A stretch of 64,000 nucleotides of DNA from Puccinia triticina (taxonomy: Eukaryota; Basidiomycota; Pucciniomycetes; Pucciniales; Pucciniaceae), in NCBI RefSeq assembly GCF_026914185.1, contig NC_070571.1, positions 868,001-932,000 of the forward strand. The letters run 5' to 3'. Below are positions 22,842 through 33,026 of the stretch, piece by piece. Position 1 is the first letter of the stretch, and every line of letters starts with the position of its first letter. The position numbers and the translations under genes were made by a program. The notes beneath the pieces are model-generated. The model ran no database searches and was not told the origin of the DNA. It worked only from the letters and a program-made list of their open reading frames with translations.

Positions 22842-23172
22842 TGTTAGGATAGTCTACGCTTAGTCTCTCTTTTTTTCTTTTCTGTGCTACACACATGTTT
22901 CTTTCATTTCACACACATTTCACCTAATGTATGTAGTGTACCTGAGACTGCGGGCGTGGAAGGCTCCTTTCCTCATCCTTCCACACTTCACGCTCACTCA
23001 CCTCACCTCGTGCCCGTTGCTCTCAGGTACAGTAGTTTCTTTCTCTCACTTATCATCTTTTCCTTTGTTTCTCTTTTCTCTTCTGCTTGTGTGTAATGAA
23101 TAATCCTTCCACACTTCACGCTCACTCACCTCACCTCGTGCCCGTTGCTCTCAGGCCTAGTTCATCTTATCA
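22842..23172 (+). repeat. 5' LTR of Copia A with an internal 52-bp duplication
   Basis: It carries an exact 52-bp direct repeat (22975-23026 and 23103-23154), each copy ending GTTGCTCTCAG. The spacer between them starts GTACAG and is pyrimidine-rich, so the arrangement looks like an intron with identical exon ends. Confidence 0.85.
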
Positions 23173-23192
23173 GGTTATGAGCCCGCGCTAGG
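23173..23192 (+). other. Primer-binding site, initiator tRNA-Met anticodon half
   Basis: GGTTATGAGCCCGCGC follows the LTR end TTATCA directly. Its complement contains CTCATAACC, the initiator tRNA-Met anticodon loop and stem (positions about 32-40). Drosophila copia is known to use a cleaved initiator tRNA-Met half in this way. Confidence 0.75.
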
Positions 23193-24258
23193 CTCCAGCT
23201 CCGCAATTGACCAGGCACGTTAAATATCGGTCTTCTTTGAGTGACATTCTACCAGTGGACTACTATAAAGGATCAAAAGAATCTCGTCGCCTTGCTCTTT
23301 GAAATGGCCAACAATAAACAACCCTCAACCTCGGGCAAAGCCCCCGCATCCTCCGTCGATGCAACTGTGCACATCAACACTAACTCATCGGCAGTTCTCT
23401 CTCAGAAATCAGCTGCCGCTCGTCTCCCCATTCTCACGGAACCCGGCCCAGATTCCAACTTCCCGGACTGGGACCTCGTGATGAACTCCTACTCCGACAC
23501 CGTCAACATGGACTATGTCATCGAAAAGCCGATGCCCGCGCAACCGCCAGCCTCATGGGCGGCAGACAACAAAACTATTTGCACCATCCTTACACAAACG
23601 ATCATAGGCTCGAACTTACTCACTGTCCAAACCTACAAGAAGAACGCGTATGGCATGTGGCAGGCGCTTGTTCGCTCTCACCTAGACTCGTCGACAGGTG
23701 GCAGAGTCTACTGGCTCCGCAAGCTCCTTCTCGCAAAAAATGGAAGGCGATGACCTTCTCTCGCATCTCAACACTATGGCGAAGGCATACGATCGCCTCA
23801 ACGCTCTCATCACCCCGGATAAACCCCTCACTCCATCCGTGTACACGCCGCTGCGCTCCTCAGTTTGATCCCGGACGACTGGATGGCGTGCGTCTCCCAT
23901 CTGATGAATCAAGATGGAGTGCAGTCCGAGACAATCGTCTTGGCTCTGAAAAACAAACACACCCGGCGACACTCTCAAGCCGAGGTGGTTCCCTCTGCCT
24001 CATCGGCTAAAGCCAGACCTCGATCTGACAAACGGCCAGGCGATCGCAATCGGAAACCCCTTCACTGCGATTTCTGCAACGCAGACGGTCATGATCTCAA
24101 CCGCTGCAACAACACCCGCAGGATCCTGGCTGAACACAAAGCCAATCAAAAGCCTTGCGTGTCTCAAAAGGACGACGACACAATTAAAGGTCGGTTAAAT
24201 CAACCAGCGGCTCAAGCAGGCCGAACCTCGGCAGCCACTTTGGGACGATCTGCCCATT

Positions 24259-27155
24259 CACTACCAAGATGGATGAATTTGCGATGTCGTATATTGATCA
24301 ATACAGCATATATTGATCAATTTATATTGATCAATTTTTTTTTTTTTTTTATTCCTGTTGATACCTTTGTCTGTGTTCCATGTCTCCTTAATACTCTTCT
24401 ATAATCTCTCTCCTTCCCCCTGTGTTAGCTTCAAGCCACAGGAATCTTTTTTTTTTTGCCTGATAAAATTCATGAATTTCTACATACACCATTCAATTCT
24501 TCCTGAAAATGCAAGTTTTAGGATTAATCCAGGGTAGCTGAGGGGTCTCAAATTTTTTTCTTTTTTTTACATCAACAATTGATGTTATCAGAAGTCTCCA
24601 AATCTATTTTTTTGCAAAAAAGGAAAAGCATTGACCCCTGACCTCTCTCATGATACCATCCTGCACTCATTCTTAACTTGGTTGGTTGAACTTCCTGAAG
24701 ATATTGCATATCATACTTGAATTACTACATGCATAGAAGGCCTGTTTGAAATTAGTTTACCAGTTTAGCATGTTTTTGTCACGTTCTTTTTTTTATCTAC
24801 TTTTGTTATCAACCACAGATTGATGAGGAATATTTCCTCAGGAAATTTCATTGGGAAATTTTTCTGCATATAAACCCAGAAATATTATATTTGGGGTCAC
24901 ATCCATTACGCAGCAGCTATAATTTGATCAGTTGCCAAATAACACTACTTTGGTCGTTTCTTGGTGTTTCTGCAACTATATCTCATCCCAGCCTGGGAAT
25001 TTTTCCAAAATATTGGTACCAAAATGTTGCCAAGCACACAAAGTTTCATAATGTACCTTTGCTGACCACAAAACCCCCAAATGTAGCACCTACAGTCTGA
25101 TCAGTTTCCAAATATCACTACTTTGGTAGCTTCTTGGTTTTTCTGCCACTATATCTCATCCCAGCGTGGGATTCGTCTGTCATATTGTAACAAAAATATT
25201 TACAAGCCTCCAAAGTTTCATTATGTACCTTTACTGACCACAAAACCCCCAAGTTTAGCGGCTAAAGTCTGATCAGTTTCCAAATATCACTACTTTGGTA
25301 GTTTCTGGGTGTTTCTGTTGCTATATCTCATCCCAGCGTGGGAAGTCTTCTGCCATATGGTTACCAAAATGTTTAAAAGCGGCCAAAGTTTCATTATGTA
25401 CCTTTGCTCACCACAAAAACCCCCAATGTAGAAGCTACAGTCTGATCAGTTTCCAAATATCACTACTTTGGTAGCTTCTTGGTTTTTCTGCCGCTATATC
25501 CCATCCCAGCGTGGGTATTCTTCTGTCATATTGTAACAAAAATATTTAAAAGCCCCCAAAGTTTCATTACGTACCTTTGCTGACCACAAAACCCCCAAAT
25601 GTAGCAGCTACAGTCTGATCAGTTTCCAAATATCACTACTTTGGCAGTTTCTGGGTGTTTCTGCCACTATATCTCATCCCAGCGTGGGAATTCTTCTGCC
25701 GTATGGTTACCAAAATGTTTACAAGCGGCGAAATCTCCATTATGTACCTTTACTGACCACAAAACCCCCAAATGTAGCAGCTACAGTCTGATCAGTTTCC
25801 AAATATCACTACTTTGGCAGTTTCTGGGTGTTTCTGCCACTATATCTCATCCCAGCGTGGGAATTCTTCTGCCATATGGTTACCCAAATGTTTACAAGCC
25901 CCCACAGTTCCATTACGTTCCTTTACTGACCACAAAACCCCCACATGTAGCAGGTACAGTCTGATCAGTTTCCTAATATCACTACTTTGGTGGTTTTGGG
26001 GTGTTTCTGCCACTATATCTCATCCCAGCGTGGGAATTCTTCTGCCAGGGTGTTACCAAAATGTTTACGAGCGGCGAAATCTCCATTATGTACCTTTACT
26101 GACCACAAAACCCCCAAATGTAGCAGCTACAGTCCGATCAGTTTCAAAATATCACTACTTTGGTAGTTTCTGGGTGTTTCTGCACATAATGAAACTTTTG
26201 AGGCTTGTAAATATTTTTGTTACAATATGACAGAAGAATTCCAACGCTGGGATGAGATATAGTGGCAGAAAAACAAAGAAGCTACCAAAGTAGTGATATT
26301 TGGAAACTGATCAGACTGTAGGTGCTACATTTGGGGGTTTTGTGGTCAGCAAAGGTAAATTATGAAACTTTGTGTGCTTGTAAACATTTTGGTACCAATA
26401 TTTTGGAAGAATTACCAGGCTGGGATGAGATATAGTCGCAGAAACACCAAGAAACAACCAAAGTAGTGCTATTTGGGAACTGATCAGATTATAGCTGCTG
26501 CATAAGGGATGTGACCCCAAATATAATATTTCTGGGTTTTATATGCAGAAAAATTTCCCAATGAAATTTTCTGAGGAAATATTCCTCATCAATCTATGGT
26601 TGATAACAAAAGTAGATAAAAAAAGGAACCTGACAAAAATATGCTAAACCATGGTAAACTAATTTCAAAAAGGCCTTTTATGCATGTAGTACTCCAAGTA
26701 TGATATGCAATATCTTCAGGAAGTTCAATCAAACAAGTTAAGAATGAGTGCAGGATGGTATCATGAGAGAGGTCAGGGGTAAATGTTTTTCCTTTTTTGA
26801 AAAAAAGTAGATTTGGAGACTTCTGATAACATCAATTGTTGATGTAAAAAAAGAAGAAAAATTGAGACCCCTCAGCTACCCTGGATTAATCCTAAAACTT
26901 GCATTTTCAGGAAGAATTGAATGGTGTATGTAGAAATTCATGAATCTTATCAGGCAAAAAAAAAAAATATTCCTGTGGCTTGAAGCCAACACAGGGGGAA
27001 GGAGGGAGATTATAGAAGAGTATTAAGGAGACATTGAACACAGACAAAGGTATCAACAGGAATAAAAACATAAAAACAAATGATCAATATAAATTGATCA
27101 ATATACGCTATATTGATCAATATACGACATCACAAATTCATCCATCTTGGTAGTG
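24259..27155. mobile_element. Non-autonomous palindromic CACTA-like element 2
   Basis: Starts CACTACCAAGATGGATGAA and ends CTTGGTAGTG, with the 3-bp duplication ATT on both sides (24256-24258 and 27156-27158). 2897 bp. It has the same subterminal TGATCAATAT tracts, the same mirrored inner blocks and the same 173-bp array as element 1, here eight forward and two inverted units. No transposase. Excising it rejoins the Copia A gag and protease frame (LGRSAH to DSHEEDNQ), which supports the boundaries. Confidence 0.8.
24905..26490. repeat. 173-bp tandem array, 8 direct then 2 inverted units
   Basis: The TCTGATCAGTTTCC-type marker lies at 24923, 25096, 25268, 25441, 25614, 25787, 25960 and 26133, a strict 172-173-bp spacing. 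Orientation switches near 26183 and two complementary units follow. Unit sequence matches the array in element 1. Confidence 0.9.
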
Positions 27156-30100
27156 ATTCCCATGAAGAGGACAATCAATCGGACTATTCAGGCTCCGAGC
27201 TAGAGGTCACTGCAGGCAATGCTGTTGCTTCTGTCTCCGCCAGCTTCGACTCGACCGATTCCGGAGACGCCAACATAGACTCCGGGTGCTCCCTTTCCAT
27301 GACCCCGAATACCACCGCTCTCACCAGCCTTCAAAGCGACCATACTCCTGTTTGTCTTGCCGACCACTCCGTGGTCGAAGCCACTCACAAAGGACTTGCA
27401 AGGCTCCCCATCAAAGGCGGCCCCACTCTAAAAACGCTAGTGGTTCCCTCACTCCATGAACCTCTCCTATCAGTGGCAGGCATTTGCGATGTGGGCTTCA
27501 CGGTTGTCTTCAGCAAATCTTCCTGCGACTTCTACAAGTTCTCCAATCTCAAACTCAAAGGAGAAATAGCGGGAAAAGGGTACAGGAGAGGAAACCTCTT
27601 CTATCTTCCCTCTGAGCCTGTGAGCTTGTCTTCCACTTATACCTACTCCCCCAATCCCGTTGACACCTCTCTCTTCGGCTACCATCTTTGTTTCTCACAC
27701 ATTGGACTCAAACCGCTGAAATCAGTACTAAAAAAGAACCGCATTATTCCTTCAGTTATGAACGAGATCACGGTTCAAAAGTGTCCAACCTGTGTTCAAG
27801 CAAAGATGCACCGGAAATCCTTCAAATCTCGATCATCCTACCGTTTGACGACTCCTGGCAAACTAGTCCACTCTGACGTTGGCTCTTAGGAGGTGGTCTC
27901 GCGCAAAGGTTATAAATATTTCATCACCTTCATAGATAATTGTTCCAAGTTTCTCTCTGTTTATCCAATGAAATTCAAAAGTGATTCGTTTGCATGCTTC
28001 AAACTTTTTCAAGTTTTCTTTGAGAGAGACGGAAAGAACAAGATTCTTTCACTCAGAACTGACAACGGAGGAGAATACATCTCAAAAGATTTTGAGAACT
28101 ATCTTGCCACCGCTGGAATTAAGCATGAACCCGGCCCACCTCATTCCCCGGAACTAAACGGTGTAGCGGAACGTACAAACAGGACAATCAGCAATCTTGT
28201 GGCTCGTCTTTAATCCATGCAAGACTCCCCAAATCCTTTTGGGTTGATGCACTTCAACACTCCCTTTACTCCCACAACTTGATCCCCTGCAACACGCCCC
28301 AAGGGTTTCTTTCTCCCACCACGATCCTTGGACGCAAAGAAGTCGATTTCAATTCTCTGCATCCCTCTGGCTGCCTAGCTTGGTACAAAGTCCCAAAGGC
28401 GGAAAGGAAGAAACTTGATCTCAAGGGTCGCGCATCTATACTTCTCTCATACCTATCAGACGGCAACGGTTTTTGTCTCTTCAATCTAGAAAAACATTCA
28501 GTCATCAAGTCAAGAGATGTCATCTTTGACGACTCCTCCTTTCTGTATGGCACCACACTCCGTTCCTCCCTGGAACCACTCCCGGTGGAGATCTCCTGGC
28601 CCCAACCCAGCACCTTGTCACCCACGCTTCCGACATTATTGCAACAGTCCTCTCAGGAGACACTCCCACTACATCAACCAGCTGTCCCAGACACTCCATC
28701 CGCTCCCAAGCATCATTCTCCTGCAAGACCTCTCAAAAAGATTTCAACACCGGATCTCCCCCCTCTAGACGTACCTCTTTGTCCTCGCTTTGATCGCCGC
28801 CTGACCGCATCCATTCATGCACCAGGCAACGCTCCTCGTGAACCCATCTCTATCAGCTCTGACTTGGATACCTCTCCAGTTGAGCATCTATCCCCGGACA
28901 TTTCCATCATTTCCCTTCCTCCCCTTTTAACTATACCTGATCGCTCTTCTTTGCACAGCTCTCCATCAACCACATCTCCCAAATCAGATGCCCAAGTCCC
29001 CCACACCAATCCATCTCCTCCCTTATCTCCAAAACCCCCGTCCCCACCTACCAAACCACCTTTGCCATCTCCTCGCCCCCCATCTCCACTCCCTAGGCAA
29101 CGCTCCGGACGCGAACGCAAGGCTCCGGATCGCTATGGCACATGGTCAAAAAATGCCACAGTGAAAAATGATATCAACACGCCAAAAACCTGGCGCCAAC
29201 TTCTAAAATCACCCAACAAACACTGATGGCTCAAGGCCGCCGAAGACGAATTTGCCACCCTTCTTGGCATGCAAACTTGGCGTCTTGTTCCCAGACCAGC
29301 CAAACGGAAAATTATCAAATCTAAGTGGGTATTCAAAGTCAAGCGCCGACCTGATCAAAGCATCCAGAAACTCAAGGCTTGTCTTGTCGCCATGGGTTAC
29401 ACTCAAGTACACGGCCTTGATTACGACAAAGTCTTCTCTCCAACACTTTGCCTTGAAACACTTTGCCTTATATTTAGCCTCCTAGCATGCCAAAACTGGA
29501 AAGGCCGTCAGGTAGATTTCAAGACTGCCTTCCTCAATGGTGACTTGGATAAACCTATCTATATGGAACAACCCCCTGGTTTTGAAGACTCTCAACACCC
29601 AGACTGGGTCTGTGAAGTGAATTGATCACTCTACAGACTCAAGCAATCCCCACGACAATGGAACATCAAGCTGCACAAGGCCCTTCTAGATCTTGGTCTC
29701 TCCAACTCCAAATATGATCCGACTCTCTACTTCAAGGTCGTTGGAGGCTCACTTGTTGGCGCTCTAACCACTCATGTAGATGACCTGGCTATTGTTGGCG
29801 AGCCCTCTTTTGTTGGCTCTCTGATCTCCTCCGTTGGCAAACACTTTGAAATTGGGGCAGACGAAGATTTACATCACTTTCTCTCCATCAGGATCACCCG
29901 CAATCTTCCAACACTTCACGTGTTCCTCAATCAGTCGCACTACATTACCAAAATCTGTCAACGCTTTCTTGACGGCAAACATGTATCAGTACCAACTCCA
30001 ACCGACTGCAACTTCAAAAACTTAAGGCGTAAAACACAATCAGATCCTCCATCGCCAGGTCCATACAATCAACTTATTGGCTCCCTAGTGTGGGTGTCAC

Positions 30101-31061
30101 AATGTACCCAACCGGACATCTCATTTGCGGTTAACCGCCTCTCACAGCACCTGAAAGACCCCTTGTCCGCTCATTGGTTTGCCGGCCTTCGTATCCTAAA
30201 CTATTTGGCTTCAACCAAGGACCTGAAACTTCGCCTGGGGGGTCAACTCGAATGCTCCGGCTTCTCCGACTCTGACTGGGCTGAGGATTGTGATGACCGC
30301 CGGTCCACCTCCGCCTACACTTACCGCATTGGGGATGGCGCCATCTCCTGGAAGTCCAGAAAACAGGCAACAGTTTCCTTATCCAGCACCGAAGCGGAAT
30401 ACAAAGCTCTCTCCAACTCTTGTAAGGAGGGCCTTTGGATCTGACATCTCCTCAGCGAACTCCATCTTCGACCAGACACAGCAATTCCCCTTCACATTGA
30501 CAATGAAGGAACCGAAGCCTTAGCAAAAAATCCTGAACACCACGCAAGAACCAAACATATCCACGCGCGCTACCACTTCATCAGAGAATGTCTTCAAGAA
30601 GGAGAAATTTCTCTTCTCCATGTCTCAACCAAAGACATGTTGGCTGACATGTTGACCAAACCACTTCCCCGTGTCTCTCTGGAAAAACACCGTCAGATGT
30701 TTGGAATTGTTAAATAACGCTCCTATCCCTAATCCTCTGCTTACCTTCTCCATATCCCCTCCACTCATTTTCTCTCCTCTCCCACTCTACTGAAGACATA
30801 TCCCTTTCTTCTTATCCACAAATCTTATTTCCTTCCTTCAGTTTATCTCTCTGCTTTTCTTTCTCTCTATCTTTTTTTTTTTGTTTCACATGTATGCAGC
30901 AAGGGGGGGTGTTAAGATAGTCTAGGCTTAGTCTCTCTTTTTTTCTTTTCTGTGCTACACACATGTTTCTTTCATTTCACACACATTTCACCTGATGTAT
31001 GTAGTGTACCTGAGACCGCGGGCGTGGAAGGCTCCTTTCCTCATCCTTCCACACTTCACGC

Positions 31062-32101
31062 TGTGGTGGCCCCTCTCGTGGCCAGCTATTCAGGAGCATC
31101 ACCGCCGCCAGCAGGATCATCAAGACTCAAGTTTATTTTCACTTCCCAAGACTCAATTTCCACGCTGGGGTGGACAGAAATCCGTCATTGGGTCCCGCGA
31201 CTCAATGAAAGTTGATTAGGTAATCCGACATTGGGTCCCGCGACTCAATGAAAGTTGATTAGGTAATCCGACATTGGGTCTTGCGACTCAATGAAAGTTA
31301 TGGTGCAGTCCCGACTCCCCAGGCCTCAAGATCTCTTCTCATCACATTTCCACCTTCAACTGGCTCCCCTATCTCTCCTTTTCCTTCTGTCCATTTTCCC
31401 ATCTCCCTTCCTTCTCAGTTCCCCATGCCTCTTCAGCTTTCTTGGTCCTAACACAGCGCCTGATGTGGGTTTATTTCCTTGTTTGTTTCTGATTTCTTTC
31501 TCTTCTGTTTGTTCTGCCTGTCTTGAGTGTTTTCTGTTTTCTCTTTCCTCTTTTTATTTTCCTCCCTCTGGTTCTTTTCTTCCTGACTCATCACGCTGTG
31601 TTTTCCTTAATTTTCCCTTGTGTTGTTTCCTTTCTTCTTTTTTATCTTGTTTGTTGTGAGTGTGTGCGCGTGTAGCGCGCGGAGGATGTGATGAAATGTA
31701 TGTGACATGTCGCCCGGAGTCCAAGTTCAGCTCGAACTTGGATGATGGGTGGCCATGGCATTCTGATCCCCGGAATACGGACCATCACTGAGCTTATAGA
31801 TCCTATCTTCAGAGTTTCAACTTACGGGCTCCGCCCGCCGATCATCCTTCATCAGAGTTTTCCGGATCTTTTTCCTTCCTCTTCCTTAAGATCACATCTC
31901 CCTTCCCCTCAAACAAAACAACCGCCGCCGAGGATCCAAACCCCCGGCGAACTTCTCAAAACCACCCAAAACCCAATAGCTATCCCTGATCCCCCCCATT
32001 TTCAGCGCTCATCACCACGGACCACCCAGCCACGAGGGCAGCCTAAACAGCACCCATCCCCTCACACGACTGCCTCCGCTTGTACGGACAGGAGTCTCTC
32101 A
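31062..32101 (+). repeat. 5' LTR of the gag-only element
   Basis: TGTGGTGGCCCC...GGAGTCTCTCA. It includes three 43-bp tandem units from 31186, each with the foldable CATTGGGTCCCGCGACTCAA and followed by TTAGGTAATCC. The many ORFs across it repeat in the 3' LTR and are not genes. Confidence 0.9.
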
Positions 32102-32103
32102 TT

Positions 32104-32158
32104 TGGTCCCCCGAGCCGGGATCGAACCAGCGACCTCAAGATTTACAGTCTCGCACTG
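32104..32158 (+). other. Extended primer-binding site: 55-nt complement of mature tRNA-Tyr(GUA)
   Basis: Begins TGGTCCCCCGAGCCGG two bases after the LTR. Its complement reads, from the 3' end: CCA, acceptor strand, a perfect T-arm (GCTGG-TTCGATC-CCGGC), a 5-nt variable loop, then an anticodon arm CGAGA-CTGTAAA-TCTTG with GTA at canonical positions 34-36. The inclusion of CCA and the absence of an intron mean a mature tRNA was the source. Ordinary PBSs are 8-18 nt. Confidence 0.85.
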
Positions 32159-32249
32159 TGGTTTTGAGGCGCTCCGAGCGGTTCTAATTCTATCCTTTCC
32201 TCTCCCATCTTCCGCGGAGTCTTCCGGAATCGAGGCTGATCTTCGTTTT

Positions 32250-32340
32250 GAACATTCCGCTCCGCAACCTTGTCTATTCCGCTCCTCAACTTTGTCTATT
32301 CCGCTCCGGAACCTTGTCTATCCCCCCTCCGCAATCGTCG
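32250..32340 (+). repeat. 22-bp tandem repeat in the leader
   Basis: Three to four copies of TTCCGCTCCGCAACCTTGTCTA with small changes. Non-coding leader between PBS and gag. Confidence 0.75.
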
Positions 32341-32890
32341 AGGTCCGATTTTCCGCTGTTTGTTCCGCTTGAAGCGGAGTCGTCGAGTCCTCGTTTCATT
32401 GGATCAAGTTGTTTTGGGATCGGTCCGAGATCGCTTCAAGCAACACACGTCGAGATTCAAGAGTCTTTCTTTCTGCAATCTCTCATTCTCGACCGGCGTC
32501 CCCTCCTCCGCCTTTTATCTCGAGTTGTGTTCCGCATCCTTCTTTCGACCAACCCAGAACTCGGCTGATCGACTAGAAGAATCTCCAGCCCCTCTCCTTT
32601 TCTTGTCTTCAGATCTACGGTCCCCACCTCCCTCTTCCCATTTCTAGAAGCTTGACCGGACGTCTATATCGCCCGGCCATCTCCCTCCCTTCTCCCTTCG
32701 TCACCAGGAGCTCAGCTGAGCCTCCTAATCGTCTCAGCAGGCGGACCGAGCTCTCTCTTGTCACAGGCAGCTCGTACCAGTATCCTCAGCTCGATTCAGG
32801 ACCCGACGGCAATCACGACCCGCTCAAGTGTCCTTCTTCCATTCTTTTTTTTTCTCTCTGGTGTCATAAGTGGGGCACAGGAGGATCAAA

Positions 32891-33001
32891 GTAAGTCCCC
32901 TCCAGTCGTGCACCTCCGAAGGCTACTACTATTGTCATTGTCGCAACATCACATTCGCCACATCTGTGAGCCTCGAGCACTGTTCCGATCTCTCTTTGCA
33001 G
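32891..33001 (+). other. Intron-like block 1 of 3 in the gag-only element
   Basis: 111 nt from GTAAGTCCCCTCC to CTCTTTGCAG, located in the leader just before the gag ATG. Consensus donor and acceptor. Homologous to the blocks at 34287 and 35495 (shared GTAAGT, CTCC, TGCACC, CGCCAC, TGTGAGC landmarks). Confidence 0.6.
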
Positions 33002-33026
33002 TGTCCGCCTTCCCCAGCTTTTCAGG

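Larger units (their letters stand above)
23304..30714 (+). pseudogene. Copia A gag-pol, multiply disrupted
   Basis: Gag starts at the ATG 23304 (MANNKQPSTSGK), has a frameshift near 23745 and a good CCHC knuckle CDFCNADGHDLNRC (about 24067). The CACTA-like element splits the gag-protease junction. Protease DSGCSLSMTP is at about 27275. Integrase zinc region KCPTCVQAKMHRKS, catalytic-core pieces LVHSDVG, RTDNGGEY and NGVAERTNRT (D-D-E). RT has TKSKWVFKVK-like start, FKTAFLNGD and HVDDLAIVGE. RNase H has DSDWAEDCDD and SSTEAEYKALSNSC. In-frame stops occur near 27887, 29224, 29623 and 30442, and a one-base deletion near 28211. The protein ends MFGIVK at 30714. Confidence 0.9.

Noticed and set aside
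25641..26230. Overlapping ORFs of 107 and 138 codons
   Set aside because: Same 173-bp repeat translated in two registers.
24259..27155. A Helitron or MITE assignment for the palindromic elements
   Set aside because: Clear 3-bp duplications and CACTA inverted ends do not fit Helitrons, and about 3 kb with tandem cores is too large for an ordinary MITE.
28815..29120. Gly/Asp-rich minus-strand ORF
   Set aside because: Antisense of the Pro/Ser-rich linker of Copia A pol.
32104..32158. A tRNA-Tyr gene on the minus strand
   Set aside because: The 5' half (acceptor strand and D-arm) is missing, CCA is encoded and no intron is present. It starts two bases after an LTR, so it is a primer site.
31291..32167. 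Plus-strand ORFs duplicated at 35906-37004
   Set aside because: They lie in the LTRs, are low-complexity (Phe/Ser/Leu or Pro-rich), and exist twice only because the LTR is duplicated.
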